From the NCBI RefSeq assembly GCF_000820005.1, contig NZ_CDBL01000055.1:48935-112934 (forward strand): 64,000 nucleotides of DNA, read 5' to 3'. This DNA comes from Aeromonas piscicola. Its GTDB lineage: Bacteria > Pseudomonadota > Gammaproteobacteria > Enterobacterales > Aeromonadaceae. How positions within the stretch are numbered: the stretch's first letter is position 1; every line of letters starts with the position of its first letter. Positions 1 to 9,102 of the stretch are shown here, piece after piece. The position numbers and the translations under genes are program-made. The notes under the pieces were generated by a model. The model ran no database searches. It saw only the letters and a program-made list of their open reading frames with translations, and was not told the origin of the DNA.

Positions 1-1823
1 GCGGCAGCCGGGGCGGATCCGATGGCCGGCTCGGCTTCGACAGCGATAGCCCCGGGCTCGGTGACCTTGTCATCCGCAGCTTGAGCGGCCTTTTTGGCCT
101 TGGCACGGGCCAAGGCTGCAGCGATGGCTGCTTTTTTCGGATCCTGTGCCGCGGGTGTTGGCGCAACATCGGTGTGCTCATCGCCGCTGGCTGCCTTGGC
201 GGCGCGCCGAGCGATGGCTTCCTGCTTGCGCGCCTCGCGGGCGGCAATCATGGCGCTGTTGTCGGGCTGATCAGCCGCCCCGCTGGCGGTTGCCTCCTGC
301 TTGGCCTTGATACGGGCCAGGGCGGCGGCGACCGGATCTTCGCCACCGGCGGCCGTCATGGCCTGGCGGCGCTGGGCCGCTGCCTCGGCGTGGCGAGCCT
401 CGCGGGCCGCTTTTTCCCGCTCGAAGCGGGCCTGCTTGGCCTCGAAACGCTGCTTGGCACGCTCGGCCTTTTCGGCCTCGGCACGGGCCTCGCGGATATC
501 ATCCTTGGCAATCTTGTAGTACTGCACCAGGGGGATCTCGCTCGGGCAGACCCAGGCGCAGGCACCGCACTCGATGCAATCGAACAGGCTGAGCCCGTCG
601 GCCTTGTCGTACTCCTTGGCACGGCTGTACCAGTAGAGCTCCTGGGGCAGCAAATTGGCCGGGCAGGCATCGGCGCAGGCGCTGCAGCGGATGCAGGCCT
701 GTTCAGGGCCGGGGGGCGGCAGCTCGGCCCGGGTCGGGGAGAGCAGGCAGTTGGTGGCCTTGACCACGGGCACCATGGCATGGGGCAGGGTGAAGCCCAT
801 CATGGGGCCCCCCATGATGACCCGCTGATCCGCTTCGGGTTGCAGCTCGAAACGCTGCAACAGCCAGCGCACCGGGGTGCCCAGCAGCACCCAGGCGTTG
901 CCGGGCTTTTTGAAAGCGTCGCCGGTGAGGGTGACGATGCGGGAGATGAGCGGCTCGCCGTCGATGATGGCGCGCTTGATGGCAAATACGGTGGCCACGT
1001 TGAGCACCATGATGCCCATGTCCACCGCCCGGCCTCCCTTGGGTACCTGACGGCCAGTGAGCAGCTCTATGGTCTGCTTGGCGCCGCCCGAGGGGTACTT
1101 GGTCGGCACCGTCTTGACCAGCACGTCCTCATCGGTGGCGTGACGGGTCAGCTCGCCGATGGCGGCCGGCTTGTTGTCTTCCACCCCGATCAGGGTCAGC
1201 TTGGGCTTGAGCAGATGCTTGAGCACCCGGATGCCGTCCATGATCTCGTCGGCATACTCCTGCATCAGCCGATCGTCGGTGCTGATGTAGGGCTCGCACT
1301 CCAGTCCGTTGACGATCAGGATCTCGGTCAGTTGACCGCGCCCGTCCAGCTTGCTGTGGGTCGGGAACACGGCGCCGCCGAGGCCCGCGATGCCGGCCTG
1401 CTGGATACGTTCCAGCAGCTCGCCCCGCTCCAGATTCCAGTAGTCGCTGCGGCCCTGGCGCTCACCCCAGGCATCTTCCTCATCCGGGGTGAGGGTGATG
1501 CAGAGATCATCGAGGCCGGAGGGGTGCGCTACCGTGTGGTGGCCGATGGCGGTGATGGTGCCCGAGGTGGAGGCGTGCACCGGCACTATGCGACCCTTGT
1601 CATAGCGGGTCAGCGGCTGACCCTTCTTGACCTTGTCGCCGACCTGCACCAGCAGATCGCCAGCCGGGCCCGCGTGCTGGCGCACCGGTATGATGAGCTG
1701 GGGCGGCAGGCCCGCGTCCACCACCGGGGTCAGGCTGGATTGATCTTTGTTCTCGGGAGGATGAATGCCGCCGTGAAAATCCCACAGGGTGCCTGCTTTG
1801 ATGCGTTCGAGTAAGGACTGCAT
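1..1823 (-). CDS. rsxC: Ion-translocating oxidoreductase complex subunit C, 3' end cut by window
   Basis: Peripheral NADH/flavin and 4Fe-4S subunit of the membrane Rsx (Rnf) complex, which moves electrons to ferredoxin-type acceptors; in E. coli Rsx keeps SoxR reduced. The start is the ATG at 1823 (protein begins MQSLLERIKAGTLWDFHGG). About 607 codons are visible. The middle carries two ferredoxin-type clusters (CIRCSACADACP, then CIECGACAWVCP). After these the protein becomes a long Ala/Lys/Arg/Glu-rich, helix-forming tail (roughly residue 450 to the edge), the variable C-terminal repeat typical of proteobacterial RsxC. It lies 14 bp downstream of rsxB in the same operon; rsxDGE should follow beyond the left edge. 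The stop codon is not in the window. Confidence 0.95.
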   Translation of the reverse strand, partial: MQSLLERIKAGTLWDFHGGIHPPENKDQSSLTPVVDAGLPPQLIIPVRQHAGPAGDLLVQVGDKVKKGQPLTRYDKGRIVPVHASTSGTITAIGHHTVAHPSGLDDLCITLTPDEEDAWGERQGRSDYWNLERGELLERIQQAGIAGLGGAVFPTHSKLDGRGQLTEILIVNGLECEPYISTDDRLMQEYADEIMDGIRVLKHLLKPKLTLIGVEDNKPAAIGELTRHATDEDVLVKTVPTKYPSGGAKQTIELLTGRQVPKGGRAVDMGIMVLNVATVFAIKRAIIDGEPLISRIVTLTGDAFKKPGNAWVLLGTPVRWLLQRFELQPEADQRVIMGGPMMGFTLPHAMVPVVKATNCLLSPTRAELPPPGPEQACIRCSACADACPANLLPQELYWYSRAKEYDKADGLSLFDCIECGACAWVCPSEIPLVQYYKIAKDDIREARAEAEKAERAKQRFEAKQARFEREKAAREARHAEAAAQRRQAMTAAGGEDPVAAALARIKAKQEATASGAADQPDNSAMIAAREARKQEAIARRAAKAASGDEHTDVAPTPAAQDPKKAAIAAALARAKAKKAAQAADDKVTEPGAIAVEAEPAIGSAPAA

Positions 1824-1837
1824 GGTTACTCCGCTGT

Positions 1838-2401
1838 TTATTCCACTATCTTGACCGGAATGGCGACGCTGGCCAGATCCCACTTCCAGTTGTCGACCGT
1901 GGTCGGCACAGGGATCATTTCGATACAGTCGGTTGGGCAGGGATCAACACAGAGATCGCAGCCGGTGCACTCGTCTGCGATGACGGTGTGCATCGCCTTG
2001 GTGGCACCGACGATGGCATCGACCGGACAGGCCTGGATGCACTTGGTGCAGCCGATGCATTGATCTTCATGGATGAAGGCGACTTTTTTTACCGGGACGG
2101 CGGCTTCACCACCGCCCAGCGGCTGGGGTTCTACCCCCATGAGGTCGGCAATCTTGCGTATGGTGGCATCGCCACCGGGCACGCACTTGTTGATCTGATC
2201 GCCGTTGGCCAGCGCCTCGGCGTAGGGCTTGCAGCCCGGGTAGCCGCACTGGCCGCACTGGGTCTGCGGCAACAGGGCATCGAGCTGATCGACGATGGGA
2301 TCGGCTTCCACATGAAACTTGACGGCGGCAAAGCCCAGAATGATGCCGAAGGCCAGGGCCAGCAGCGCCAACACCAGAACGGCAAAGAGTATGTGAGTCA
2401 T
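1838..2401 (-). CDS. rsxB: Ion-translocating oxidoreductase complex subunit B
   Basis: Ferredoxin-like subunit of the Rsx/Rnf complex, 187 aa, the usual family length. One N-terminal membrane anchor (residues about 4-26) is followed by the conserved cluster motif CGQCGYPGC (about 49-57, with a further Cys near 74), then two ferredoxin cluster motifs, [12 protein letters not shown] and [12 protein letters not shown]. It passes electrons between RsxC and the membrane subunits. It starts 4 bp after rsxA and ends 14 bp before rsxC, so the three are co-transcribed. Confidence 0.97.
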   Translation of the reverse strand: MTHILFAVLVLALLALAFGIILGFAAVKFHVEADPIVDQLDALLPQTQCGQCGYPGCKPYAEALANGDQINKCVPGGDATIRKIADLMGVEPQPLGGGEAAVPVKKVAFIHEDQCIGCTKCIQACPVDAIVGATKAMHTVIADECTGCDLCVDPCPTDCIEMIPVPTTVDNWKWDLASVAIPVKIVE

Positions 2402-2405
2402 AGCG

Positions 2406-2987
2406 CTATATCTTGATGAGGCCGGTAAAGCCCATAAAGGCCAGCGACATCAGGCCGGCGGTGATCATGGCGATGGAGACGCCGCGAAACGGAGTGGGAA
2501 CATCTGCCGCCACCAGGCGCTCACGCATGGCGGCAAACAGGATAAGCACCAGCGAGAAGCCGCAGGCTGCACCAAAACCGTAGATGATGCTCTGAATGAA
2601 GTTGTGACGCTCATTGATGCTCAGCAGCGCCACCCCCAGCACGGCACAGTTGGTGGTGATGAGCGGCAGGAAGATGCCCAGCAGGCGATAGAGGGTCGGG
2701 CTGCTCTTGCGGATAACCATCTCGGTGAACTGAACCACGACGGCGATCACAAGAATGAAGGCGAGCGTGCGCAGGTAGGCGATGTTCAACGGGATCAGGA
2801 TATAGTGTTCCATCAGATAGGAACAGGCGCTGGCCAGCGTCATCACGAAGGTGGTGGCCAGCCCCATGCCGATGGCGGTCTCCAGCTTGCCAGAGACGCC
2901 CATGAAGGGGCACAGGCCGAGAAACTTCACCAGCACGAAGTTGTTAATCAGCACGGTGCCGACCAATAAAAGCAGGTACTCAGTCAT
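2406..2987 (-). CDS. rsxA: Ion-translocating oxidoreductase complex subunit A
   Basis: Integral membrane subunit of Rsx/Rnf, 193 aa with six predicted hydrophobic helices, beginning [20 protein letters not shown] as in all RsxA proteins. It is related to NqrE of the sodium-pumping NADH:quinone reductase. It is the first gene of the leftward rsx operon; the promoter should lie in the 112-bp gap shared with the divergent DMT transporter at 3100. Confidence 0.97.
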   Translation of the reverse strand: MTEYLLLLVGTVLINNFVLVKFLGLCPFMGVSGKLETAIGMGLATTFVMTLASACSYLMEHYILIPLNIAYLRTLAFILVIAVVVQFTEMVIRKSSPTLYRLLGIFLPLITTNCAVLGVALLSINERHNFIQSIIYGFGAACGFSLVLILFAAMRERLVAADVPTPFRGVSIAMITAGLMSLAFMGFTGLIKI

Positions 2988-3099
2988 TGAAGGTTGGTTA
3001 TCCGGTTTGAGGGCGGCGGTATTATCTGATTTTAGGTGCCTTTAAACAACCGCAAGGCCGCATGGTTATTATTCAAATGGCCAGTTTCATGGAGGAAAT

Positions 3100-3996
3100 G
3101 TGCGCCCTTTACCTATCTTTACCCTCACCCTGGCGATGCTGCTCTGGTCCAGCTCCTTTATCGCGCTCAAGCACGTGCTGGGGATCTGGGGCTTCGGCCA
3201 GGTGCTGTTCATGCGCATGAGCGTGGCCGCGCTCTGCTGGCTGCTCTGCTACCGCTACCTGGGCAATTTCCGCTATCAAAAGGGAGACTGGCGCTGGTTG
3301 GCCCTGATGGGGGGACTGGAGCCCTGCCTCTACTTCCTGCTGGAGGTGAATGCTCTGCGTTACACCAGTGCCGGGCAGGCGGGCATGGTCTGCGCCTTGT
3401 TGCCGCTGATCGTGGCCCTGGTGGCCTTTGTGCTGCTCAGGGAGCGGGTGAGTCGCCGCCAGTTGCTCGGGTTTGCCATCGCCATCTTCGGCATTGCCCT
3501 GTTGGGGCTGGGCAGCGGGGTGGACGAGTTTGCCCCCAACGCTCTACTTGGCAACAGCCTGGAGATGGGGGCCATGCTGTGCGCTGCCACCTATTCGGTG
3601 GTATTCAAGAAGCTATCCAGCCGCTACAGCGTGCTGACCTTGACCGCGCTGCAGGCCTTTATCGGTACTCTCTTCTTCGCCCCCTTCGCCGTCAGCGAGC
3701 CCTGGCCCACCGCCTGGGCCTGGCAGGACATGGCGGTCATCGTCTTCCTCGGTGCCTTCGTGACGCTCGGAGCCTACCTGCTCTACAACTGGTCGGTGAC
3801 CCAGGTCAAGGTGACGTTGGCGGCGGCCTATGTGAACCTCATTCCTGTCTTTACCTTGTTGCTGGCCTATCTGCTGCTGGGGGAAACCCTGACGTCGCTG
3901 CAGTGGCTCGCCTGTGGCGCCGTGCTGCTAGGCATAGTGGTGGGACAACTGCCCGCTCGGCGCAAAGTGCGCGAGCCGGTTATCGCCGACAGCTGA
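3100..3996 (+). CDS. EamA/DMT-superfamily inner-membrane exporter
   Basis: 298-aa drug/metabolite transporter with about ten hydrophobic helices in two EamA repeats (about 5-140 and 150-285). The start is GTG at 3100, chosen because a strong GGAGGA ribosome-binding site lies at 3091-3096 and the resulting N-terminus (MRPLPIFTLTLAMLLWSSSF) has the standard DMT first helix. Substrate cannot be told from sequence; relatives export amino acids or metabolites. It is divergent from rsxA and monocistronic or followed by the small gene at 4092. Confidence 0.88.
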   Translation: MRPLPIFTLTLAMLLWSSSFIALKHVLGIWGFGQVLFMRMSVAALCWLLCYRYLGNFRYQKGDWRWLALMGGLEPCLYFLLEVNALRYTSAGQAGMVCALLPLIVALVAFVLLRERVSRRQLLGFAIAIFGIALLGLGSGVDEFAPNALLGNSLEMGAMLCAATYSVVFKKLSSRYSVLTLTALQAFIGTLFFAPFAVSEPWPTAWAWQDMAVIVFLGAFVTLGAYLLYNWSVTQVKVTLAAAYVNLIPVFTLLLAYLLLGETLTSLQWLACGAVLLGIVVGQLPARRKVREPVIADS

Positions 3997-4091
3997 TTTA
4001 TCCCGGAGGCTGATCGATGGACTAGAGTCAGCACAGTCAAAGGGCGTGTGTCGCTCATCACCTTGGCCAGCCTTTATCCGGGAGAATGCCG

Positions 4092-4289
4092 ATGAACAGC
4101 ATGATGTTATTGACAAGGGCACAGGCCCTGTTGACCCATAATCCCTTTACGCTGGACGATGCCAGGTCACTGGAAGCGCTGGAGGAGGCAGCGGTGGGAG
4201 AGGAGGGGCTGCTGATCGCTGAATTGTGGGAGGCAGCCCTGATGCAGGCTGACGAAGAGGCTCGCCATTACATGAAGGGGGAAGGCTGA
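4092..4289 (+). CDS. Small acidic protein of unknown function
   Basis: 65-aa acidic, probably soluble helical protein. I do not recognise the family. The ATG at 4092 is preferred over the one at 4086 because GGGAGA (4080-4085) sits 6 nt upstream of it and directly abuts the other. Composition is rich in Glu, Leu and Ala with a central Glu-rich run (about residues 25-50), which suggests a small regulatory or adaptor protein, but nothing proves this. Good ribosome-binding site and genome-typical GC support it as a real gene. Confidence 0.6.
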   Translation: MNSMMLLTRAQALLTHNPFTLDDARSLEALEEAAVGEEGLLIAELWEAALMQADEEARHYMKGEG

Positions 4290-4343
4290 GTATCGGGTCT
4301 GGTTATCTCGAACGCCGGGTACGGGCGAGGGCATAGCGCCTGT

Positions 4344-4553
4344 TCACCCCTTGCTTGCCAGCTTGATAATTTTGATCACCTTGCCCTCGTGGTTGAAGTC
4401 GGGGTTGTAGGTGGCCTCCTGCCAGATCTTTTCACCGTGACGGCCCTGGGGATAAAGAGACCTGACTGGATATTTCCCAAGCCAAAATCTCTCCAGAAGT
4501 TGGTTTTTTCCGATAAAACTCGTTATCACAGAACATGTTGTGGTGCTTGGGTA
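4344..4553 (-). pseudogene. Decayed PAS-domain remnant (chemoreceptor type)
   Basis: On the minus strand the last codons read GRHGEKIWQEATYNP then GKVIKIIKLASKG and stop at 4344. This is the C-terminal half of the PAS domain found in soluble or Aer-like chemoreceptors and some sensor proteins. The preceding part is in a different frame: codons from about 4548 to 4505 read KHHNMFCDNEFYRK, again a standard PAS segment (KHH.MFCD..F). A frameshift between about 4480 and 4505 separates the two. No chemoreceptor signalling domain remains. Conserved motifs split across frames make a degraded gene the best reading. Confidence 0.72.
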
Positions 4554-5290
4554 TCGATCAATGAGCATCTGACACACAGCTGTGCTGGCCGGCATGCCCG
4601 CAGACCTCCGATGGTGCACACAAAAAGGCCGAGCGAGACGCCTGGCAAAGTTGCAGGCACTGAGTACCACATCTGCTCGCTGTCGATAGAAACCCGCCGT
4701 TATCTGGCAGAAAGAGCCTTAGGCCCCAGCCTAGAACAAATACCTCGCCCGTAAGCCCCACCATACTGATGAAGCGCTGCGTCTCCATGACGATCTGCGC
4801 GATACCCCCAACTATTAGGACGAGCCGCAGATTCTCTACTTTGGTACCCTGCTCGAATACGGTACTGCCCACCAGTTCGGCCGCCCCGAGATCAATTTGC
4901 CAGCAGAGCTCTATTTGAGAGCCATCAGAGGAAGATCAGAAAAGCGTGCTGGATACGCTGTTATAGCTATCTCATACCCTAACGCCTGTAACGCGCTATA
5001 CCCCATTGCATTCTTCAAGGAATACGGATCGGCACGATGCATCCAGGTCCTTGAGCATCGTCTTAAACAGCATTAAACGCAGCTTCAGTATCAATGTTCG
5101 AGTTGTCGACAGAACTATGTCGGCACTCTCTCTTTTGGACGAACGCCAATGCAGACCGAGCAAACGTACTTTACCGCTGATGGGGACGGTACAGCCAAAA
5201 AAACCGAATGGTTATCACAGTGGCGGAGAATAGTATTCGAATAACACCTTAGATTTACCTATTCTTGTCGGAAGTGATCAGTACAACTCA
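4554..5290. other. Intergenic stretch with no supportable gene
   Basis: About 740 bp, AT-richer than the flanks. Several open frames exist on both strands, but none has a convincing ribosome-binding site together with recognisable motifs. It probably holds further decayed sequence upstream of the PAS remnant plus the promoter of the gene at 5291. Confidence 0.5.
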
Positions 5291-8200
5291 ATGGATGAGC
5301 GTTTCGGGAGCAAAAGGAGTACGACATTGGGACGAAGTTTTGAAGCTCGATTGTTAGGTACCGCCTTGCTCACTGTCTTGGCTGTTATTGCTCTATCCTT
5401 CACGACTTGGCGGGTGTTGAACGATTCTTCCCAAGCGGCCCAATGGGTATCCCACACTCATGAACTGCTGCATTTACTTGCCCGAACTCGCGGCTACACA
5501 TTGCAAACCGAATTGGCAACTCAGGGTTATCGTCTAACTGGGGATGAGGCAAACTTGGTTGAACGTGACGCAGCCATTCTCGGAAGGGAAAGGAATCTGA
5601 TACTTATTAAAAAATCGATTGGCGACAATCCACGTCAAAGGGATAGATGGGAGCAGTTACGAAAAGTGGTTGATCAGCGCCTGTCAATAGCGCGAGAGAT
5701 CGAAAGACTACGAAGAACTCAAGGAGAAAATGCTGCCAGCACCTATGTTAAAAGTGCACCTCTAAGAGCAACGAGAACAAGTATCTACAAACTGCTGGAT
5801 GAAATGGATAATGAAGAAAGGATGTTGCTTGAAAGGCGCCAAATTGAGCTAAGAAAGCTTAATCGAACACTCCTTTTTTTAGAGATAATCATAGCTATAT
5901 CTGTCTGCTTATTATTGTTGAGTATTTTAGTGCTGGTTATAAGACAGCTGAAAATTGTCAGAGATGAGCAGAATGTTCGCGTGGCCAGTGAAAATAACTT
6001 GATTTCTATATTGAGCTCTATAGGTGATGCAGTCATTGTGACAGACGTTTCCGGCCAGATAACCAGATTGAATCGGATGGCTGAGTCGATGACCGGGTGG
6101 CCAGCTACCGATGCAATAGGAAAGCAACTGGAAGATATTATTATCCTTGTTGATGAAGATACCCACGAATCTGTGGATCTACCTATTGCAGCTGCTTTGG
6201 CTACTGGCGTTGTCCAGACACCAGCGCGGCATCTTCTGCTTATCTCGCGTGAAGGAAACGAAGTCCCTGTGAGTGATAGTACGGCGCCCATCTCTCAACC
6301 ACGGAAGGTGGCCAGTGGGATTGTGCTGGTTCTACGAGATGTGGCGACACAGCGCCAAGCAGAAAGAGCTATCCTTGCTCAGAATGCTCAACTAGAGCAG
6401 AACGTTCATGAGACTACGCACCAATGGCATGAAAGCGAAACACACTTACGTGATGTGCTTACCTCTGTTCCAATGATGATTGCATATGTGAATTCAAACC
6501 GTCGATATGTATATGTAAACCAACAATATCGCGCTCGTTTTGCACCTGACTGGCAAGACATCACCAATCACTCAGTCCAAGAGGTCTTGGGTGATGAACG
6601 CTACGTCATTGCAGAACCATTGATTACTAAAGCCTTGAGGGGAGTTGCTCAATGTTATGACTGGCAACCTTTTCCAGGAGTGTGGCAACAAATAAACTAC
6701 TTTCCAAAGCGGGATATGAAAGATGAGGTCGTTGGTTATTACGTTTTGGGCGCTGACATTACGATGCAGAAATTATCTGAACTCAGGATTCAGACACTGA
6801 ACGAAGAACTGGCTCAGCGAGTCAAGGAGCTGGAGCATGTATCACGTGCTCTACGAACGCTTAGTGCTGGCAATAGAGCAATGCTTCGAGCCAGTCATGA
6901 GCAAGAGTTACTTGAAAGCATGTGCCAAGCGATCGTGCAAGTCGGTCACTATAAGATGGCGATCATTTGGTACCGGGTCGAAGGGAGTGACACACTTATA
7001 TATCCCGTTGCACAGAGCGGTTTCCCAGGGGGGATGGAAGCACTCACGATATTAAAGGAACGGCTGGTTGAGGGAAGTCGAGGAAATAGTGTTACTCCAT
7101 TAGCTATACGAACAGGGGAAATTCAAGTTTCTCATAATATGGCTGACGATAAAGATTTTTCACAATGGCGAGACCAGTTACATGGTACGACTTCCAGTTT
7201 GTCATGCCCCTTGACCGTAGAAGGAAGTACCATAGGCACATTGACAATTTATGATATAGAAAAAAATGCGTTCAGTCAGGATGAAATCAACTTGTTGACC
7301 GAATCCAGTGAGGATCTGGCATTTGGTATATCTATACTGCGATCTCAAATGGAGCACGAAAATACAAGGAATGCGATGCAATATATCTTAAGGCATGACC
7401 CACTCACAGGGCTAGGAAATGTCTTGCTATTTGAGCAAATGCTGACAGAAAAACTCGCAGTTTGCATGCACGAAGAAAAGCCACTGAGCACATTGCAGTT
7501 CAACATAGAGCGATTGAGTGAAATAAATGATGTGTTGGGGATCAGGCATGGTGACGAAGTACTTTGTGATTTTTCCCGACGATTACTGCAAGGTGCACCT
7601 GGTGCCTCTTTTGTTGCCCGTATAAGAGGAGATGAATTTGCCATCATATTGGATGGTTGTGATACTCATGCCGCATTGAGACATGTCGATGAAATTCTCC
7701 AAAAGTTATTACCTGCATATCAGATCGCCGGTATCTCTATTGAAGTGACAGCCAAGGTTGGTATTGCGCTGTTCCCCCTACATGGTGCTACAGCAGCAGA
7801 GCTATTGCGTAATATGAGCAAAGCTGTAAATCAAGCGAAGAAAATGGGCGTTGATGTATCCATCTACGATCCCGGCCAACCTCAAACTGAAGCAGCCAAA
7901 CTGGCAATGGTAGGTGAACTACGCCGTGCGATCGAAAATAATGAGTTTCGTCTTTATTTACAACCCAAGCTGGCACTTCACAACATGAGTGTTTGCGGGG
8001 CTGAGGTATTGATCCGCTGGGCGCATCCTGAGTTAGGCCTTCTGGGACCAGGGAGCTTTATCAACTTGGCAGAGAAAACGGGTTTGATAAAGCCTTTGAC
8101 GGAGTGGATCCTCCAAGCCGCCCTTGACCTACTACAGCGGTGGCTTGTGCAAAACTTGGAAATGCCTATTGCCGTGAACTTGTCTGCTCGGAATCTTCGG

Positions 8201-8710
8201 GATGAAGAGCTCCCCAACAAGATATCGGCATGGCAGATTGAGCGGGGTGTGTACTCGGGACTTCTCGAGTTGGAGATTACTGAAAGCTCAGTGATGGAGG
8301 AACCCGAGCAGTCATTATCATTGTTACAGGCAATGAAAGATAATGGGCTCTCCCTCTATATAGACGATTACGGTACTGGCTACTCATCTCTCAAATATCT
8401 ACAACAACTTCCTGTGGACTATATAAAAATTGATCAGTCATTTGTCACCAATATGTCGGACAACGATGGTTCAGCATTGATTGTCCAGTCAACTATCGAA
8501 CTGGTGAAAGGATTGGGGCGAAAAACTGTAGCAGAAGGGGTTGAGTCCTTGGCTGTGCTGCAACAGTTGAAAGCGCTAGGCTGTGACTATGCTCAAGGAT
8601 ATCTCATCGCGAAGCCAATGCCTGCCGAGCAGTTTCAGTTTTGGGTAAGTGAGTTTGATTCAGACAGGTTAAGTGTTCAGCCTGACTCAAACTATGTTGC
8701 TCATCGGTAA
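5291..8710 (+). CDS. CHASE3-PAS-PAS-GAF-GGDEF-EAL cyclic-di-GMP protein
   Basis: 1139-aa membrane sensor for c-di-GMP turnover. Order: TM helix (about 20-42), periplasmic CHASE3-like helical domain (43-190), TM helix (195-218), PAS (about 230-355), second PAS (385-500), GAF (540-690), GGDEF (705-870), EAL (880-1125). The EAL domain keeps EVLIRW, the ELEITES Glu, DDYGTGYSS and VAEGVE, so phosphodiesterase activity is likely. The GGDEF domain has RGDEF (about 778-782), but the metal-binding segment reads FNIERLSEIND, with Asn and Glu in place of the usual two Asp, so cyclase activity is doubtful and the domain may be regulatory. Base composition is clearly AT-richer than neighbours, suggesting transfer. 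Confidence 0.9.
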   Translation: MDERFGSKRSTTLGRSFEARLLGTALLTVLAVIALSFTTWRVLNDSSQAAQWVSHTHELLHLLARTRGYTLQTELATQGYRLTGDEANLVERDAAILGRERNLILIKKSIGDNPRQRDRWEQLRKVVDQRLSIAREIERLRRTQGENAASTYVKSAPLRATRTSIYKLLDEMDNEERMLLERRQIELRKLNRTLLFLEIIIAISVCLLLLSILVLVIRQLKIVRDEQNVRVASENNLISILSSIGDAVIVTDVSGQITRLNRMAESMTGWPATDAIGKQLEDIIILVDEDTHESVDLPIAAALATGVVQTPARHLLLISREGNEVPVSDSTAPISQPRKVASGIVLVLRDVATQRQAERAILAQNAQLEQNVHETTHQWHESETHLRDVLTSVPMMIAYVNSNRRYVYVNQQYRARFAPDWQDITNHSVQEVLGDERYVIAEPLITKALRGVAQCYDWQPFPGVWQQINYFPKRDMKDEVVGYYVLGADITMQKLSELRIQTLNEELAQRVKELEHVSRALRTLSAGNRAMLRASHEQELLESMCQAIVQVGHYKMAIIWYRVEGSDTLIYPVAQSGFPGGMEALTILKERLVEGSRGNSVTPLAIRTGEIQVSHNMADDKDFSQWRDQLHGTTSSLSCPLTVEGSTIGTLTIYDIEKNAFSQDEINLLTESSEDLAFGISILRSQMEHENTRNAMQYILRHDPLTGLGNVLLFEQMLTEKLAVCMHEEKPLSTLQFNIERLSEINDVLGIRHGDEVLCDFSRRLLQGAPGASFVARIRGDEFAIILDGCDTHAALRHVDEILQKLLPAYQIAGISIEVTAKVGIALFPLHGATAAELLRNMSKAVNQAKKMGVDVSIYDPGQPQTEAAKLAMVGELRRAIENNEFRLYLQPKLALHNMSVCGAEVLIRWAHPELGLLGPGSFINLAEKTGLIKPLTEWILQAALDLLQRWLVQNLEMPIAVNLSARNLRDEELPNKISAWQIERGVYSGLLELEITESSVMEEPEQSLSLLQAMKDNGLSLYIDDYGTGYSSLKYLQQLPVDYIKIDQSFVTNMSDNDGSALIVQSTIELVKGLGRKTVAEGVESLAVLQQLKALGCDYAQGYLIAKPMPAEQFQFWVSEFDSDRLSVQPDSNYVAHR

Positions 8711-9102
8711 ATCCGGAACCCTTGATCTCTTGGCGATTCTGTAACCCGTCATAAACCCTTAGCAAACCATCCAGCATGAAACTGGCTGCACCTGTTTATC
8801 GGAGCATTTTAGAGGGAGGGATGAGTGGGCAGGAGGGACACAGTGTATACCGACCTATGAGATCGAGGTTTAATGCTGGTGTAACGGGCTTATCAAACTC
8901 GGCGATTCCTGTGCCATCAAGTTTGATAAAAGTACCAAGGGCACGGTTTCTCGTTTTAGGTAGAAAGATTTTGCATTTTCCGCGGCTGGTTACACAAATC
9001 TGTTCATTTTCCCCGCAGTCCAACACATCAGAGCACCCTAGGGCGGCAAGATGAGGTATCTTATGCCCCGATTTCATCCATTTAACGGATCCGAGACCCC
9101 AT
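8711..9102. other. Intergenic region upstream of fabV
   Basis: 392 bp, still AT-richer than the genome. It contains the inverted repeat at 8890-8929 and must contain the fabV promoter. A 116-codon minus-strand frame (8796-9146) runs through it and into fabV, but shows no recognisable domain and is not called. Confidence 0.5.
8890..8929. promoter_or_regulatory. Perfect 10-bp inverted repeat upstream of fabV
   Basis: TTATCAAACT at 8890-8899 is exactly repeated in reverse complement as AGTTTGATAA at 8920-8929, with a 20-nt spacer. It has no T-tract, so it is not an ordinary terminator. It could be an operator with widely spaced half-sites or a leader hairpin, about 175 bp before fabV. Confidence 0.4.

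Noticed and set aside
81-1814. Long plus-strand open frame of 577 codons
   Set aside because: It is antisense to rsxC, whose motifs are unmistakable; the frame is open because of high-GC codon structure.
4600-4740. Plus-strand segment faintly resembling an ISAs1-type transposase (TEYHICSLSIETRRYL)
   Set aside because: Only a few residues fit, there are no inverted repeats or other transposase motifs, and the same DNA lies next to a PAS remnant on the other strand.
5006-5233. 75-codon plus-strand frame
   Set aside because: No motif, weak start, and in a gene-poor patch; not supportable as a gene.
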